Source: Tidjanibacter sp.
Lineage (GTDB): Bacteria; Bacteroidota; Bacteroidia; Bacteroidales; Rikenellaceae
Assembly: GCA_017631375.1 (NCBI GenBank)
Contig: JAGBTK010000054.1
Span: 27,656-91,655 of the forward strand
Direction of reading: 5' to 3'
Length of the DNA stretch: 64,000 nt
In this document: positions 1 to 10,537 of the stretch, one piece after another
Numbering within the stretch: the first letter of the stretch is position 1
How the letters are laid out: each line of letters begins with the position of its first letter
Program-made: the position numbers and the translations under genes
Notes under the pieces: generated by a model
What the model was told of the DNA's origin: nothing
The model's input: only the letters and a program-made list of their open reading frames with translations
The model's database searches: none

Positions 1-24
1 GTTTTTGATGCGCTCGTCGGACTA

Positions 25-423
25 TTAATATACATAGCAGAGCACCTCACCGCCTACATTCTCTTTGCGAGCCTCCTTATCGGTCATAATGCCCTTAGGG
101 GTCGAGAGAATAGCGATACCCAAACCATTCATCACGCGAGGCATCTCAGCAACACTTGCGTAGCGACGCAAACCGGGACGCGATACTCGTTTGATGACCT
201 TGATAGCGTTGGTCTTGGTAGCCTGGTGATACTTCAACGCAATCTTGATGGTAGCGTGGCCACGCTCATCCTGCTCCTGCTTGTAAGCGAGGATGTAGCC
301 CTGCTCGCAAAGAATGCGTGCAATCTCCAACTTCATTTTCGATGCGGGAGCTTCAACCACCTTGTGGTTGGCTTTCGCCGCGTTTCTAATCCTTGTCAGG
401 AAATCTGCAATAGGATCTGTCAT
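25..423 (-). CDS. rpsH: 30S ribosomal protein S8
   Basis: S8 binds the central domain of 16S rRNA and helps assemble the 30S platform. The 132-residue product opens with the typical [15 protein letters not shown] segment and ends with the S8 signature around GGEVLCYVY, the usual full length. It is the last gene of the ribosomal cluster visible at the left edge; the rest of the spc operon (rplF onward) should lie outside the window. Unlike the tightly packed genes before it, it is separated from rpsN by 172 bases that hold two hairpins, so its expression may be uncoupled from rpsN. In E. coli, S8 is the autogenous repressor of this operon; I cannot tell whether the spacer plays that part here. 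Confidence 0.97.
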   Translation of the reverse strand: MTDPIADFLTRIRNAAKANHKVVEAPASKMKLEIARILCEQGYILAYKQEQDERGHATIKIALKYHQATKTNAIKVIKRVSRPGLRRYASVAEMPRVMNGLGIAILSTPKGIMTDKEARKENVGGEVLCYVY

Positions 424-595
424 AATTCTTTTAAATTATACTAACTGTGTTTTTTTATTTGTCGGGAACAGACACCGTGCCTGCGCCCATTGTTTTTTTG
501 TTTTACACCATCGGCACCTTCTCTCCCACTGAGAAGGGGCCGGGTGGGTTTCTCTTGCCGAGTGGTCGGTAGTTACCGAACGCTCGGGCTGGGGA
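424..595 (-). repeat. Long structured spacer between rpsN and rpsH
   Basis: Neighbouring genes in this operon are mostly 4 to 25 bases apart, but here there are 172 non-coding bases. Two hairpins are visible: CCTTCTC/GAGAAGG (517-523 with 531-537) and a larger one spanning 558-587, with stems CCGAG/CTCGG and TCGGT/ACCGA closed by AGTT. The strand read as RNA then has several short T runs. It looks like an intergenic palindromic element that landed in the operon, or a regulatory leader for rpsH. I see no open reading frame worth calling. Confidence 0.5.
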
Positions 596-865
596 CTACC
601 ACGATGCCTTCTTTACACCGGGGATCAGACCTGCCGAAGCCATCTCGCGGAACTGGATACGGCTGATACCGAACTGACGCATATAGCCCTTAGGACGACC
701 GGTCAGTTTGCAACGGTTGTGCAGACGGATAGGGTTGCTGTTGCGGGGCAACTTGCTCAAACCCTCCCAGTCGCCGGCCTCTTTCAGTGCGGCACGCTTG
801 GCAGCATACTTGTTGACCAATTTGAGGCGGCGTGCCTCACGTGCTTTCATTGATTCCTTTGCCAT
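596..865 (-). CDS. rpsN: 30S ribosomal protein S14 (zinc-independent form)
   Basis: S14 sits in the head of the 30S subunit near the A site. The 89-residue product carries the conserved [19 protein letters not shown] segment and ends GVKKASW. It lacks the CxxC...CxxC pairs of the zinc-binding form, so it is the C-minus type. It starts 6 bases after the rplE stop, so the two are almost certainly co-translated. The gene behind it, rpsH, is unusually distant. Confidence 0.97.
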   Translation of the reverse strand: MAKESMKAREARRLKLVNKYAAKRAALKEAGDWEGLSKLPRNSNPIRLHNRCKLTGRPKGYMRQFGISRIQFREMASAGLIPGVKKASW

Positions 866-871
866 AACTTA

Positions 872-1429
872 CTATGCTTTTTTAGCGTTCTTAAATGGAA
901 GGCCAAACTCGCGCAGAAGGGCGTAACCCTCCTCGTCGGTCTGTGCGGTGGTTACGAAGGTAATCTCCATACCGAAGATCTTGGTGATCTTGTCGATGTC
1001 GATCTCGGGGAAGATGATCTGCTCCTTCACACCGAGGGTATAGTTACCCTTACCATCGAATTTCTCCTCGATACCCTTGAAGTCGCGGATACGGGGGAGT
1101 GCTACTGCGATAAGACGCTCCAAGAACTCGTACATACGCTCCGCACGAAGGGTTACGGTAACACCAATAGGCATACCCTTACGGAGTTTGAAGTTCGAGA
1201 TATCCTTACGCGACTTGGTCTGGATAGCCTTCTGACCGGTGATGGTCGACAACTCCTCCTGAGCAACCTCGATGAGCTTCTTGTCGGCGATTGCCTGGCC
1301 CATACCCTGGTTTACGACGATCTTGGTCAGCTTAGGAACCTGCATTATACTCTTATAACCAAATTCCTTTACAAGTGCAGGAACGATCTGCTCCTTGTAC
1401 TTAGTTTTGAGTGTAGGTACGTATGCCAT
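872..1429 (-). CDS. rplE: 50S ribosomal protein L5
   Basis: L5 binds 5S rRNA and contacts the P-site tRNA from the central protuberance. The 185-residue product has the normal length and the L5 segments [37 protein letters not shown] and [10 protein letters not shown]. Its ATG overlaps the rplX stop by one base (TAATG read on the minus strand), a classic translational-coupling arrangement within the spc part of the operon. Confidence 0.98.
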   Translation of the reverse strand: MAYVPTLKTKYKEQIVPALVKEFGYKSIMQVPKLTKIVVNQGMGQAIADKKLIEVAQEELSTITGQKAIQTKSRKDISNFKLRKGMPIGVTVTLRAERMYEFLERLIAVALPRIRDFKGIEEKFDGKGNYTLGVKEQIIFPEIDIDKITKIFGMEITFVTTAQTDEEGYALLREFGLPFKNAKKA

Positions 1430-1758
1430 TATTTAATCTCCTCTCCTGACTTTTTAGCGTAACGAACTAATTTACCATTGCTGTCAGCCTTGCGACCTAC
1501 GCGAGTGGGCTTACCGCTCTTGGGATCTGCAAGCTGCAAGTTAGAGATGTGAATCGGAGCCTCCTGCTCGATGATTCCACCCTGGGGATTCTTAGCGTTA
1601 GGTTTGGTGTGCTTCTTGATCATGTTGAAACCCTCAACGACTGCTCGCTGGTTTTTCACATCAACCGAAAGTACACGGCCGGTCTTCTCGGTGCTCTTGC
1701 TGTCACCGGCGATGACGTAAACCATATCCCCTTTCTTAATATGAAGTTTCACTGCCAT
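1429..1758 (-). CDS. rplX: 50S ribosomal protein L24
   Basis: L24 is an assembly-initiator protein that binds 23S rRNA near the exit tunnel. The 109-residue product contains the KOW motif near its start ([16 protein letters not shown]) and the conserved [13 protein letters not shown] segment. It lies between rplN and rplE in the standard order and shares one base with the start of rplE. Confidence 0.97.
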   Translation of the reverse strand: MAVKLHIKKGDMVYVIAGDSKSTEKTGRVLSVDVKNQRAVVEGFNMIKKHTKPNAKNPQGGIIEQEAPIHISNLQLADPKSGKPTRVGRKADSNGKLVRYAKKSGEEIK

Positions 1759-1781
1759 ATTGTACTACTGTTTTTTATTAA

Positions 1782-2147
1782 TTACAATACTTCGGGAGCC
1801 AACGAGATAATCTTCATATACTGGTCACGCAACTCACGAGCAACGGGACCGAAGATACGGGTACCTCTCATCTCACCCTGGTTGTTCAGCAGCACAACGG
1901 CATTATCGTCGAAACGGATGTACGAACCGTTTGCGCGTCTGATCTCCTTCTTGGTTCTCACAACAACCGCTTTCGAAACGGTACCCTTCTTGATATCACC
2001 CGAAGGGGATGCGCTCTTGACGGTCACTACAACCTTATCGCCGATCGAAGCGTAACGCTTTTTCGTTCCGCCCAATACACGGATGCAAAGTACCTCTTTT
2101 GCACCGCTGTTATCGGCTACTGTCATTCTACTTTCTTGCTGTATCAT
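1782..2147 (-). CDS. rplN: 50S ribosomal protein L14
   Basis: L14 is a 50S interface protein; it is also the docking site for the silencing factor RsfS, which is encoded in this window at 45552. The 121-residue product starts [19 protein letters not shown] and holds the family signature [15 protein letters not shown] and the conserved end [12 protein letters not shown]-like segment. It follows rpsQ by 5 bases in the normal spc order. Confidence 0.98.
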   Translation of the reverse strand: MIQQESRMTVADNSGAKEVLCIRVLGGTKKRYASIGDKVVVTVKSASPSGDIKKGTVSKAVVVRTKKEIRRANGSYIRFDDNAVVLLNNQGEMRGTRIFGPVARELRDQYMKIISLAPEVL

Positions 2148-2152
2148 AGCTC

Positions 2153-2407
2153 TTACTTAGCTCTTTCAATAATTTCTACAAATCTCCAACGCTTAGTCTT
2201 ACTCAAAGGACGCGTCTCCATAATCTTCACGGTGTCGCCTTCGTTGCAGGTGTTCTGCTCGTCAGCAGCGTGAAACTTGGTAGTTTTGTTGACGAACTTA
2301 CCATAGATAGGGTGTTTAACCTTTCTCTTAACGGCAACTACGATGGTCTTCTCCATCTTGTTGCTGACTACCACTCCGATTCTCTCTTTTCTAAGATTTC
2401 TTTCCAT
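2153..2407 (-). CDS. rpsQ: 30S ribosomal protein S17
   Basis: S17 is a primary 16S rRNA binder of the 30S body. I place the start at the ATG at 2407, giving 84 residues beginning [20 protein letters not shown], the normal S17 start and length. The frame stays open upstream to 2500, but that extension overlaps rpmC and has no S17 homology. The conserved KTIVVAV...KHPIYGKF and [10 protein letters not shown] segments are present. rpmC ends 13 bases before this start. Confidence 0.97.
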   Translation of the reverse strand: MERNLRKERIGVVVSNKMEKTIVVAVKRKVKHPIYGKFVNKTTKFHAADEQNTCNEGDTVKIMETRPLSKTKRWRFVEIIERAK

Positions 2408-2420
2408 AGCGGCACGATTA

Positions 2421-2621
2421 TTAATTATTCTTCTGACGCAGAACGGTGAGCATACGCGCGATGTCTCTGCGAGTTTTACGAATGTTTGTCGAGTTCTCAA
2501 CGGGCGATACCGAGTGGGTAACCTTCATCTTAGCGAGGTTAGCCTTCTCTGCCTCGATGCGCTCAACCAAGTCAGCCACCGAGAGTTCTTTAATTTCTGC
2601 AGTTTTCATAACTTTTCTCAC
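2421..2621 (-). CDS. rpmC: 50S ribosomal protein L29
   Basis: L29 lies at the exit tunnel, next to the docking site for signal recognition particle and trigger factor. The 66-residue product is two helices, ending with the standard [18 protein letters not shown] segment. It is the usual length and lies between rplP (6 bases upstream) and rpsQ (13 bases downstream). Confidence 0.97.
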   Translation of the reverse strand: MRKVMKTAEIKELSVADLVERIEAEKANLAKMKVTHSVSPVENSTNIRKTRRDIARMLTVLRQKNN

Positions 2622-2627
2622 TAATTT

Positions 2628-3053
2628 TTAGATTTCCTCAGTATAGTCGCGACGAACGACAAATTTAACAGCAATAGGCAACTTCTGTGCGCCCAAACGG
2701 AGTGCCTCCTGAGCTACCTCCAAGGGTACACCCTCTGCCTCAAACAGGATACGGCCCGGAGTAACGGGAGCTACGAATCCCTCGGGAGAACCTTTACCTT
2801 TACCCATACGTACCTCAGCGGGCTTCTTAGTGATGGGCTTATCGGGGAAGATACGAATCCAAATCTGACCCTCACGCTTCATATAGCGAACGATCGCCTG
2901 ACGTGCGGCCTCTATCTGACGACCGGTAATCCAGGTCGAATCAAGTGCTTTAATTCCGAACGAACCGAAAGCCAGCTGATTGCCTCGCTGTGCAAGACCT
3001 TTCATGCGGCCTTTCTGCATTCTTCTGAACTTAGTCTTCTTAGGCTGTAACAT
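2628..3053 (-). CDS. rplP: 50S ribosomal protein L16
   Basis: L16 helps position the A-site tRNA on the 50S subunit. The 141-residue product opens [19 protein letters not shown] and contains the L16 signatures [20 protein letters not shown] and [12 protein letters not shown]. Length and order (rpsC-rplP-rpmC) are standard. The 25-base gap from rpsC holds no visible control site. Confidence 0.98.
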   Translation of the reverse strand: MLQPKKTKFRRMQKGRMKGLAQRGNQLAFGSFGIKALDSTWITGRQIEAARQAIVRYMKREGQIWIRIFPDKPITKKPAEVRMGKGKGSPEGFVAPVTPGRILFEAEGVPLEVAQEALRLGAQKLPIAVKFVVRRDYTEEI

Positions 3054-3078
3054 TTTCTTCTATCTTGTTAAAAATGTA

Positions 3079-3819
3079 CTACTTGTTATTGTTATTTCTG
3101 CGCTTTTTGTTGCCACCCTTAGGACCACGGCCCTGACCGCTGTTAGCGGGACCGTTGAAGGAATTAGCACCTGCGATCTCGAACAAGTCACGCTTTGCGT
3201 AAACCTCGCCGGTGCAGATCCATACCTTAATACCCAGGATACCAACCTTGGTGAGAGCCTCTGCCAGAGCGTAATCTACGTCTGCGCGGAAGGTGTGAAG
3301 AGGAATACGACCCTCTTTGTAGGTCTCGCTACGTGCCATCTCGGCGCCACCGATACGACCCGAAATCTGGATCTTGATACCCTCGGCACCTGCGCGCATA
3401 GTTGCTGCGATTGCAGTCTTAACTGCGCGGCGGTACGATACACGACCCTCCAACTGACGTGCTACGTTGTTTGCAACGATAACTGCATCAACCTCAGGAC
3501 GCTTAACCTCAAAAATGTTGATCTGAACCTCTTTACCGGTCAGCTTCTTGAGCTCCTCTTTCAACTTGTCGACCTCCTGGCCACCCTTACCGATGATGAT
3601 ACCGGGGCGAGCGGTGGAGATGGTAACAGTCACAAGTTTGAGAGTGCGCTCGATGATAATCTTGGAAATACTTGCTTTCGAAAGACGAGCGTTCAAGTAT
3701 TTACGAATCTTGGTGTCCTCGACAAGTTTCTCCGAGAAGTCCTTGCCACCGAACCAGTTGGAGTCCCAACCGCGGATGACACCGAGCCTGTTTGCTATAG
3801 GATTAACTTTCTGTCCCAT
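3079..3819 (-). CDS. rpsC: 30S ribosomal protein S3
   Basis: S3 forms part of the mRNA entry channel and its helicase activity. The 246-residue product begins [20 protein letters not shown]. It has the KH RNA-binding motif around [15 protein letters not shown] and the S3 C-terminal domain from about residue 120. The tail is a short basic, asparagine-rich stretch (KKRRNNNNK), common in this phylum. It follows rplV by 7 bases. Confidence 0.98.
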   Translation of the reverse strand: MGQKVNPIANRLGVIRGWDSNWFGGKDFSEKLVEDTKIRKYLNARLSKASISKIIIERTLKLVTVTISTARPGIIIGKGGQEVDKLKEELKKLTGKEVQINIFEVKRPEVDAVIVANNVARQLEGRVSYRRAVKTAIAATMRAGAEGIKIQISGRIGGAEMARSETYKEGRIPLHTFRADVDYALAEALTKVGILGIKVWICTGEVYAKRDLFEIAGANSFNGPANSGQGRGPKGGNKKRRNNNNK

Positions 3820-3826
3820 CTTCTAA

Positions 3827-4237
3827 TTACTTTTTCTCTTCGTTTACCATTTTGTCTACAATAATCGTAACGTGGTTCGAACGCTTACGAATGCGGTGAG
3901 CACGACCCTGAGGTGCGGGCTGGATTCGCTTCAACATACGACCACCGTCAACTCTGATCTCCTTTACGCAGAGAGGGGTATCCTCCAGACGCAAATCGGG
4001 GTTCTTAGCCTCCCAGTTGGCAATTGCCGAACGGAGGAGCTTCTCCAATTTGATCGAAGCCTCTTTCTTCGAGTAACGAAGGATTGCGAGTGCTCGGTTA
4101 ACCTCAACACCACGAACGGTGTCAGCTACGATACGCATCTTACGGGGAGATGTCGGGCAATCACGCAGAGATGCAATGGCAATCTGCTTTTTCTCGGCCT
4201 TAAATTTCTCGGCCATATTATATTTTCTTGCTCCCAT
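3827..4237 (-). CDS. rplV: 50S ribosomal protein L22
   Basis: L22 lines the peptide exit tunnel at its constriction. The 136-residue product shows the family core: [20 protein letters not shown], then [26 protein letters not shown]-like sequence forming the tunnel hairpin. About 15 residues precede the core ([18 protein letters not shown]); a second in-frame Met at residue 8 is an alternative start. It follows rpsS by 6 bases. Confidence 0.97.
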   Translation of the reverse strand: MGARKYNMAEKFKAEKKQIAIASLRDCPTSPRKMRIVADTVRGVEVNRALAILRYSKKEASIKLEKLLRSAIANWEAKNPDLRLEDTPLCVKEIRVDGGRMLKRIQPAPQGRAHRIRKRSNHVTIIVDKMVNEEKK

Positions 4238-4243
4238 TTCCTA

Positions 4244-4513
4244 CTATTTTTTCTTGTTACCGGCGTGGCCGCGGAAGTTACGCGTGGGGGCGAACTCACC
4301 GAGTTTGTGGCCTACCATATTCTCAGTTACATATACGGGGATGAACTTATTCCCGTTGTGAACAGCAATCGTCTGACCTACGAAGTCGGGCGATATCATA
4401 CTTGCTCTCGACCAAGTCTTGATTACAGACTTCTTACCGCTCTCGTTCTGCGCTACTACACGCTGCTCGAGTTTAGGCTCGATAAATGGTCCTTTTTTAA
4501 GTGAACGGCTCAT
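4244..4513 (-). CDS. rpsS: 30S ribosomal protein S19
   Basis: S19 pairs with S13 in the 30S head. The 89-residue product opens [15 protein letters not shown] and contains the S19 signature ([35 protein letters not shown]). It sits between rplB and rplV in the invariant S10-operon order. Confidence 0.98.
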   Translation of the reverse strand: MSRSLKKGPFIEPKLEQRVVAQNESGKKSVIKTWSRASMISPDFVGQTIAVHNGNKFIPVYVTENMVGHKLGEFAPTRNFRGHAGNKKK

Positions 4514-4531
4514 TATGCTACTATTTTATAA

Positions 4532-5353
4532 TTATTTTTTTCTCTTGGAAATAATGAACTTACTGGTGGTCTTCTTAGGATTGCGGGTCTTGTAACCTTT
4601 AGCCAGCAAGCCTTTGCGCGAACGGGGGTGACCGCCCGACGAACGACCTTCACCACCACCCATGGGGTGATCAACGGGGTTCATCGTTACACCACGGTTG
4701 TGGGGACGACGACCGAGCCAGCGCTTTCTACCTGCCTTACCGTGCTGCTCGAGGCTGTGGTCGGGATTCGACACAACACCGATTGTTGCGCGGCAGGTGG
4801 TGAGAACCATGCGGGTCTCGCCCGAGGGAAGTTTAATAATAGCATACTTGCCTTCACGTGCAAGAAGCTGAGCGTAGGTACCGGCACTACGAGCCATTGC
4901 TGCGCCCTGGCCGGGGTAGAGTTCGATAGCGTGGATTACGGTACCCAGAGGAATGTTAGCAAGCAACAGGGTGTTACCTACCTCAGGAGCAACGTTATCG
5001 CCGCTGAGTACGGTCTGACCTACCTTCAAGCCATTGGGAGCCAAAATGTAGCTCTTCTGACCATCAGCGTAGCAGATAAGAGCGATACGAGCCGAACGGT
5101 TAGGATCGTACTCAATGCTCTTTACCACAGCGGGCATATCTTTGGTACGTTTGAAATCAATTACGCGGTACATCTGCTTGTGACCACCACCAATGTAGCG
5201 AACGGTCATCTTACCGCTGTTGTTACGACCACCGGTGCTCTTCTTAGGCTCGAGCAACGATTTCTCGGGAACACTCGACGTAATATCATCAAAGGTTCCG
5301 ATAACTTTGTGTCTTTGACCCGGAGTTACGGGGTTAAACTTCTTTACTGCCAT
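4532..5353 (-). CDS. rplB: 50S ribosomal protein L2
   Basis: L2 supports the peptidyl-transferase centre and subunit association. The 273-residue product is full length. It holds the OB-like N-terminal domain and the C-terminal motif [12 protein letters not shown], whose histidine is essential in other bacteria. The segment [19 protein letters not shown] is also standard. It starts 5 bases after the rplW stop. Confidence 0.98.
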   Translation of the reverse strand: MAVKKFNPVTPGQRHKVIGTFDDITSSVPEKSLLEPKKSTGGRNNSGKMTVRYIGGGHKQMYRVIDFKRTKDMPAVVKSIEYDPNRSARIALICYADGQKSYILAPNGLKVGQTVLSGDNVAPEVGNTLLLANIPLGTVIHAIELYPGQGAAMARSAGTYAQLLAREGKYAIIKLPSGETRMVLTTCRATIGVVSNPDHSLEQHGKAGRKRWLGRRPHNRGVTMNPVDHPMGGGEGRSSGGHPRSRKGLLAKGYKTRNPKKTTSKFIISKRKK

Positions 5354-5358
5354 CTCTT

Positions 5359-5649
5359 TTAGATATTACTGTAAAAATCAATAGTGTCGCCCGCTTTCAG
5401 GGTAACAATTGCTTTCTTAATATTGTTGGTGCGACCTACAAGCAGACCCTGCTTGGTGTAACGGCTCTTTACTTTGCCCTTACGGTTGATTGTGTTAACA
5501 TCGGTCACTACCACATTGTACATCTGCTCAACGGCATTGCGAATCTGCAATTTGTTAGCTCTGCCATCGACAATGAAACCGTAACGGTTCAGTTTCTCGC
5601 CCTGAGCCGTCATCTTTTCGGTTAAAATAGGCTTAATAATAATTTCCAT
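5359..5649 (-). CDS. rplW: 50S ribosomal protein L23
   Basis: L23 is the trigger-factor and SRP docking protein at the tunnel exit. The 96-residue product has the family core [31 protein letters not shown] and a C-terminal strand ending [10 protein letters not shown]. It lies between rplD (8 bases) and rplB (5 bases). Confidence 0.97.
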   Translation of the reverse strand: MEIIIKPILTEKMTAQGEKLNRYGFIVDGRANKLQIRNAVEQMYNVVVTDVNTINRKGKVKSRYTKQGLLVGRTNNIKKAIVTLKAGDTIDFYSNI

Positions 5650-5657
5650 CGTTTTTC

Positions 5658-6284
5658 TTAGGCTAACATTTCGTTTACAATATTAACAGCGCTCTCAGCG
5701 AAGAGTACCTTCGAGCAGTTCATCACGTCATAGGTGCACAGGTTAGCTGCGGGAACCACCTTAACGTTCTGCAAGTTGCGTACGCTCAGAGAGATGTTTA
5801 CGTTAGTCTCGGGCACAACCAAAAGAATCTTCTGGCCTGCCAGATTCAGGTTCTGCTCCATAGCAACGAACGACTTAGTCTTAGGAGTCTCCATCTCGAA
5901 GTCCTCTACTACTACGATGCTCGCAGCCTGAGCCTTCATCGAAAGGGCGCTACGGCGTGCTACTGCTTTGAGCTTCTTGTTAAGCTTGAAGCTGTAATCA
6001 CGGGGTACGGGACCGAAGATACGGCCACCACCGGGGAACAAGGGCGACTTGATGCTACCCGAACGTGCACCACCGGTACCTTTCTGACGTTTGAGTTTGC
6101 GGGTCGAACCAGCTACTTCGTTACGCTGCTTCGCCTTGTGGGTACCCTGACGCTGGTTAGCAAGATACTGCTTAACGTCGAGGTAGATAGCGTGGTTGTT
6201 GGGCTCCATGCCAAAAACCGACTCAGCGAGTACCACCTTCTTGGCGGTCTCCTGACCTTGGGTGTTAAATACTACTAATTCCAT
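5658..6284 (-). CDS. rplD: 50S ribosomal protein L4
   Basis: L4 extends a long loop into the exit tunnel and is the autogenous repressor of the S10 operon in enterobacteria. The 208-residue product carries the loop sequence GSTRKLKRQKGTGGARSGS and the signature GGGRIFGPVPRDYSFKLNKK. Only 4 bases separate it from rplC. Whether it regulates through the structured rpsJ-rplC spacer is unknown; L4-mediated control is best established in gamma-proteobacteria. Confidence 0.97.
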   Translation of the reverse strand: MELVVFNTQGQETAKKVVLAESVFGMEPNNHAIYLDVKQYLANQRQGTHKAKQRNEVAGSTRKLKRQKGTGGARSGSIKSPLFPGGGRIFGPVPRDYSFKLNKKLKAVARRSALSMKAQAASIVVVEDFEMETPKTKSFVAMEQNLNLAGQKILLVVPETNVNISLSVRNLQNVKVVPAANLCTYDVMNCSKVLFAESAVNIVNEMLA

Positions 6285-6288
6285 AGTC

Positions 6289-6903
6289 CTAAGCCTCGAT
6301 AATTAAATAAGACCCTTTTGCTCCCGGAATCGAACCCTTTACAAGAATAAGGTTGTTCTCAGGGATTACTTTGAGTACTCTGAGGTTAAGAACCTTAACC
6401 TGAGCGCCTCCTGCCTGACCGGGCAAACGCTTGCCCTTGAACACGCGCGAAGGATACGACGATGCACCCAGCGAACCGGGCTTTCTCTGACGGTTGTGCT
6501 GACCGTGGGTCTGACCACCTACGCCGGCAAAGCCGTGACGCTTAACAACGCCCTGATAGCCTTTACCTTTCGATACGCCGGTAACATCAACCCAAGCGCC
6601 CTCCTCGAGCGACTCGCAAGTCACCACCTGACCCAGGGTAACCTCGGGGAACTCAGTAAACTCCACCAACTTACGCTTGGGAGTAACACCTGCTTTCTTG
6701 AAGTGACCCATCAAACTCTTGCCGGTGTGCTTCTCACTTTTGTCGTCATAGGCAAGCTGAACTGCCGAGTAGCCATCCTTCTCAACAGTCTTGATTTGCG
6801 TAACTACACAGGGACCGGCCTCAATAACAGTGCATGGTATGTTCTTACCCTCGGCACTGAAAACGGAAGTCATTCCGATTTTTTTTCCAATAAGTCCTGA
6901 CAT
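6289..6903 (-). CDS. rplC: 50S ribosomal protein L3
   Basis: L3 helps nucleate 50S assembly and reaches the peptidyl-transferase centre. The 204-residue product starts [15 protein letters not shown] and includes the signature [16 protein letters not shown] and the [18 protein letters not shown] loop. It is preceded by a 205-base structured spacer after rpsJ, which is unusual in the otherwise tight cluster. Confidence 0.98.
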   Translation of the reverse strand: MSGLIGKKIGMTSVFSAEGKNIPCTVIEAGPCVVTQIKTVEKDGYSAVQLAYDDKSEKHTGKSLMGHFKKAGVTPKRKLVEFTEFPEVTLGQVVTCESLEEGAWVDVTGVSKGKGYQGVVKRHGFAGVGGQTHGQHNRQRKPGSLGASSYPSRVFKGKRLPGQAGGAQVKVLNLRVLKVIPENNLILVKGSIPGAKGSYLIIEA

Positions 6904-7108
6904 CTGTTGTCTAAATTTTTATAAATGGTTTGAAATGGTTTTTTCCATTTTGGTTTGAGGCGTTGCGGAGCGTTTTACTTCGACAGTCCCGCTTTACTAT
7001 TCACGGGCGCTCCCCACCTCGGTTAATTGTTTTGAGTCTTTGCTCAACCTCCACGCGCGTACCTATTATATATATACGCGCGCGAGGCGGCAAATTCTCG
7101 GGGTTTTA
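6904..7108 (-). promoter_or_regulatory. Structured 205-base spacer between rpsJ and rplC
   Basis: I see no gene here. An arm CGGGCGCTCC at 7014-7023 can pair with CCCG at 6988-6991 and GGAGCG at 6967-6972, leaving a 15-base bulge. A second potential stem pairs CGCGCGTA with TACGCGCG around an AT-rich loop near 7051-7082, and GAAATGG/CCATTT flank a T run near 6941-6957. The position, inside the S10 operon just ahead of rplC, suits an attenuator or ribosomal-protein binding leader. This is inference from predicted pairing only. Confidence 0.45.
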
Positions 7109-7414
7109 TCACACGGTGATCTTAACCTCTACACCCGAAGGCAACTCCAACTTCATCAACGAGTCGATGGTCTTGGGAGTGGTGCTGTAAATATCAAGAA
7201 TTCTCTTGAAGGTGCAGAGCTGGAACTGCTCACGAGCCTTCTTGTTAACGAAGGTCGAACGGTTCACAGTAAAGATCTTCTTCTGAGTAGGCAGAGGAAT
7301 AGGACCGCTGACTACTGCGCCGGTGCTCTTTACGGTCTTTACGATCTTCTCAGCCGACTTGTCAACCAAGTTGTGATCAAAAGACTCCAATTTGATTCTG
7401 ATTTTCTGACTCAT
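7109..7414 (-). CDS. rpsJ: 30S ribosomal protein S10
   Basis: S10 is a 30S head protein that also serves as the NusG partner in transcription-translation coupling and antitermination. The 101-residue product has the core segment [21 protein letters not shown] and the loop [17 protein letters not shown]. It follows fusA by 16 bases with no tuf gene between them, which is the arrangement known from Bacteroidota. Confidence 0.98.
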   Translation of the reverse strand: MSQKIRIKLESFDHNLVDKSAEKIVKTVKSTGAVVSGPIPLPTQKKIFTVNRSTFVNKKAREQFQLCTFKRILDIYSTTPKTIDSLMKLELPSGVEVKITV

Positions 7415-7430
7415 ATTCTACTTGTAATAA

Positions 7431-9542
7431 TTATTCTAACTCTTGTTTTCTGCCGCCGCTCTTCTCGATAATCTCCTTAGCGAGGTTGGGGCTAACGGCA
7501 TCGAAGTGCGAGAACTCCATCGACGAAGTTGCACGACCCGACGAGAGGGTACGGAGTACGGTTACATAACCGAACATCTCCGACAGGGGCACCGAAGCCT
7601 TAACTACGCGAGCGGTACCCTTGCTCTCCATACCGGAGATCTGACCACGACGCTTGTTCAAGTCACCGATGATATCACCCATATACTCCTCGGGGGTAAC
7701 AACCTCAACCGACATAATAGGCTCTTTGATTACGGGGTTTGCCTTTACGCCAGCCTGACGGAAACCGTTGCGAGCGCAAATCTCAAACGAGAGAGCATCC
7801 GAATCCACGGGGTGGAACGAACCATCCTTCAAGGTAACCTTCATGCTATCTACACCGAAACCAGCCAAAGGACCGTTGCTCATAGCCGACTCAAAGCCCT
7901 TCTGAACAGCGGGGATGTACTCCTTAGGTACATTACCACCCTTAACCTCATCGATGAACTGCAAGCCGATTACGCCCTCATCTGCGGGACCAATCTCGAA
8001 GATGATATCAGCAAACTTACCACGACCACCACTCTGCTTCTTGAATACCTCACGGTGCTGAACGGTGCCGTTGAGAGCCTCCTTGTAGTTAACCTGGGGA
8101 GCACCCTGGTTAATCTCAACACCGAACTCGCGTTTCAGACGGTCGATGATGATATCGAGGTGAAGCTCACCCATACCGCTAATTACGGTCTGGCCGCTGT
8201 CGGGATCACTCTTCACGGTGAAGGTGGGATCCTCCTCAGCCAACTTACCAAGAGCTACGCCGAGCTTGTCGAGGTCCTTCTGAGTCTTAGGCTCAACTGC
8301 GATACCGATAACGGGCTCGGGGAAGGTCATCGACTCGAGAACGATGTTGCCACCCTCCTCGCACAAGGTATCACCGGTGCGGATATCCTTGAAACCTACT
8401 ACTGCGCAGATATCACCTGCACCGATAGCATCCATAGGATTCTGCTTGTTAGCGTGCATCTGGTAGATACGGCTGATACGCTCCTTCTTACCCGAACGCG
8501 AGTTGAAGATGTAGCTACCTGCATCAAGCTTACCCGAGTAAAGACGGATAAATGCCAGACGACCTACATAGGGATCGGTAGCGATCTTAAATGCCAATGC
8601 GCAGAAGGGCTCCTTCTCGCTGGGCTCACGCTTGGTCTCCTCACCCTCCTTGGTCTGACCTACCACAGCACCTACGTCCATAGGCGAGGGGAGGAATGCC
8701 ATAATCGAGTCGAGCAGAAGCTGTACACCTTTATTTTTAAAGGAGGTACCGCAGAGCATAGGAACGATGGTCATCGAGCAGGTTGCCTTACGGATTGCAG
8801 CAATCAGCTCATCGGGAGTAATCGAATCGGGATCCTCGAAGAATTTCTCCATCAAGGCCTCGTCAACGGTTGCAACCTCCTCGATAAGGTGAGCGCGTGC
8901 CTCAGCAGCCTCAGCAGCCATCTCAGCGGGAATCTCTACAACATCGTAGTTTACCAACTGATCCTTGCGCGACTCATCATAGATGATAGCGTTATTATAA
9001 ATAAGGTCTACCAGACCACGGAACTTATCCTCGTTACCGATGGGCAGTACAATGGGCACTGCGTTAGCACCGAGACGCTCCTTAACCTGCGACACAACAT
9101 TCGAGAAGTCTGCACCGATACGGTCCATCTTGTTTACATAACCGATACGGGGAACATTGTACTTATCTGCCTGACGCCATACGGTCTCCGACTGGGGCTC
9201 TACACCACCTACGGCGCAGAAAGTAGCCACAGCACCGTCAAGTACACGCAACGAACGCTCTACCTCTACAGTAAAGTCAACGTGTCCCGGGGTGTCAATC
9301 AGGTTAATCTGATAGGTATGATCTTTGTATTTCCAGAAAGCGGTAGTAGCCGCCGAAGTAATGGTAATACCACGCTCCTGCTCCTGAGCCATCCAGTCCA
9401 TAGTAGCAGTACCGTCGTGAGTCTCACCAATCTTGTGGGTCTTACCGGTGTAGAAGAGGATTCGCTCAGAGGTAGTAGTCTTACCAGCATCGATGTGTGC
9501 CATGATGCCGATATTACGGGTATATGTTAAGTCTCTTGCCAT
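7431..9542 (-). CDS. fusA: Translation elongation factor G
   Basis: EF-G is the GTPase that drives translocation on the ribosome. The 703-residue product has the G-domain motifs AHIDAGKTT (P loop, about residues 17-25), DTPGHVDF and NKMDR, then domains II to V through to the C-terminal [20 protein letters not shown] segment. Length is standard. It lies between rpsG and rpsJ in the str-S10 fused cluster, which identifies it as the housekeeping copy. Confidence 0.98.
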   Translation of the reverse strand: MARDLTYTRNIGIMAHIDAGKTTTSERILFYTGKTHKIGETHDGTATMDWMAQEQERGITITSAATTAFWKYKDHTYQINLIDTPGHVDFTVEVERSLRVLDGAVATFCAVGGVEPQSETVWRQADKYNVPRIGYVNKMDRIGADFSNVVSQVKERLGANAVPIVLPIGNEDKFRGLVDLIYNNAIIYDESRKDQLVNYDVVEIPAEMAAEAAEARAHLIEEVATVDEALMEKFFEDPDSITPDELIAAIRKATCSMTIVPMLCGTSFKNKGVQLLLDSIMAFLPSPMDVGAVVGQTKEGEETKREPSEKEPFCALAFKIATDPYVGRLAFIRLYSGKLDAGSYIFNSRSGKKERISRIYQMHANKQNPMDAIGAGDICAVVGFKDIRTGDTLCEEGGNIVLESMTFPEPVIGIAVEPKTQKDLDKLGVALGKLAEEDPTFTVKSDPDSGQTVISGMGELHLDIIIDRLKREFGVEINQGAPQVNYKEALNGTVQHREVFKKQSGGRGKFADIIFEIGPADEGVIGLQFIDEVKGGNVPKEYIPAVQKGFESAMSNGPLAGFGVDSMKVTLKDGSFHPVDSDALSFEICARNGFRQAGVKANPVIKEPIMSVEVVTPEEYMGDIIGDLNKRRGQISGMESKGTARVVKASVPLSEMFGYVTVLRTLSSGRATSSMEFSHFDAVSPNLAKEIIEKSGGRKQELE

Positions 9543-9565
9543 ATCTCGTTTAACTTACCTTTATA

Positions 9566-10042
9566 TTAGAATCTGAAATGTGCGAATGCCTTGTTGGCCT
9601 CAGCCATACGATGCATCTCCTCTTTACGCTTAAATGCTGCACCCTCCTGGTTGTATGCAGCCAAAATCTCTGCCGAAAGTTTCTCTGCCATCGACTTACC
9701 GGGACGCTTGCGAGAATAAAGGACAAGGTTTTTCATCGAAATCGAAATTTTGCGCTCCGGTCTAACCTCTGTAGGAACCTGGAAGGTAGCACCACCGATA
9801 CGACGGCTCTTAACCTCAACCTGGGGAGTGATGTTCTCCAAGGCCTGTTTCCAAATCTCCAGAGGAGCCTTATCTGCATCCTTCATCTTCTCGCCCACGA
9901 TATCCAATGCATCATAGAAAATCGTGTACGCAATACTCTTCTTACCGTCAACCATCAAATTGTTCACAAATCTCGTTACCATTACGTCCGAGAATTTGGG
10001 GTCCGGAAGTAGAATTCGCTTTTTAGGCTTAGCTTTTCTCAT
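9566..10042 (-). CDS. rpsG: 30S ribosomal protein S7
   Basis: S7 nucleates assembly of the 30S head and contacts E-site tRNA. The 158-residue product starts [19 protein letters not shown] and has the conserved [17 protein letters not shown] and [16 protein letters not shown] segments. It follows rpsL by 39 bases and precedes fusA by 23. Confidence 0.98.
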   Translation of the reverse strand: MRKAKPKKRILLPDPKFSDVMVTRFVNNLMVDGKKSIAYTIFYDALDIVGEKMKDADKAPLEIWKQALENITPQVEVKSRRIGGATFQVPTEVRPERKISISMKNLVLYSRKRPGKSMAEKLSAEILAAYNQEGAAFKRKEEMHRMAEANKAFAHFRF

Positions 10043-10081
10043 TGTCTTGTTTAATTTTTAGTCGTTAAAATAGTTAGAGTG

Positions 10082-10465
10082 TTACTTTTTGGCAGCTTTG
10101 GGTCTCTTAGCACCATACTTCGAGCGACGCTGACGACGACCGTCAACACCTGCACTATCAAGCGCACCACGAACGAGGTGATAACGTACACCGGGGAGGT
10201 CCTTTACACGACCACCACGTACCAAAACGATGGAGTGCTCCTGCAAGTTGTGGCCCTCGCCAGGGATGTAGGCATTCACCTCTTTCTGGTTGGTCAACTT
10301 CACACGAGCTACCTTACGCATTGCCGAGTTAGGTTTCTTAGGGGTGGTGGTGTAAACACGCACACAAACACCTCGGCGCTGCGGACATGCATCAAGCGCG
10401 GGAGCCTTACTCTTGAACTCCAACTGCACTCTTCCTTTTCTTACTAACTGTTGAATAGTTGGCAT
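10082..10465 (-). CDS. rpsL: 30S ribosomal protein S12
   Basis: S12 sits at the decoding site and controls accuracy. The 127-residue product has both classic streptomycin-determinant contexts in their wild-type form: [13 protein letters not shown] (Lys43 region) and [14 protein letters not shown] (Lys88 region). It is the first gene of the ribosomal operon. A promoter with a perfect TATCTTTG -7 box lies about 75 bases upstream (10538-10545). Confidence 0.98.
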   Translation of the reverse strand: MPTIQQLVRKGRVQLEFKSKAPALDACPQRRGVCVRVYTTTPKKPNSAMRKVARVKLTNQKEVNAYIPGEGHNLQEHSIVLVRGGRVKDLPGVRYHLVRGALDSAGVDGRRQRRSKYGAKRPKAAKK

Positions 10466-10537
10466 TTTTTACTTGTCCTTTAAGTTTTTAATTGATTTTT
10501 AACTGTTTATCTCGTTTCCCGCTCTCTTGCGGGCGTG

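Noticed and set aside
2408-2500. A longer S17 start at 2500
   Set aside because: It overlaps rpmC by 80 bases and adds residues unknown in S17; the internal ATG at 2407 gives the usual length.
7443-9530. A 695-codon open frame antisense to fusA, and similar ones opposite leuS, tyrS and several ribosomal genes
   Set aside because: Same codon-bias effect. The strand that encodes recognised proteins explains the region fully.
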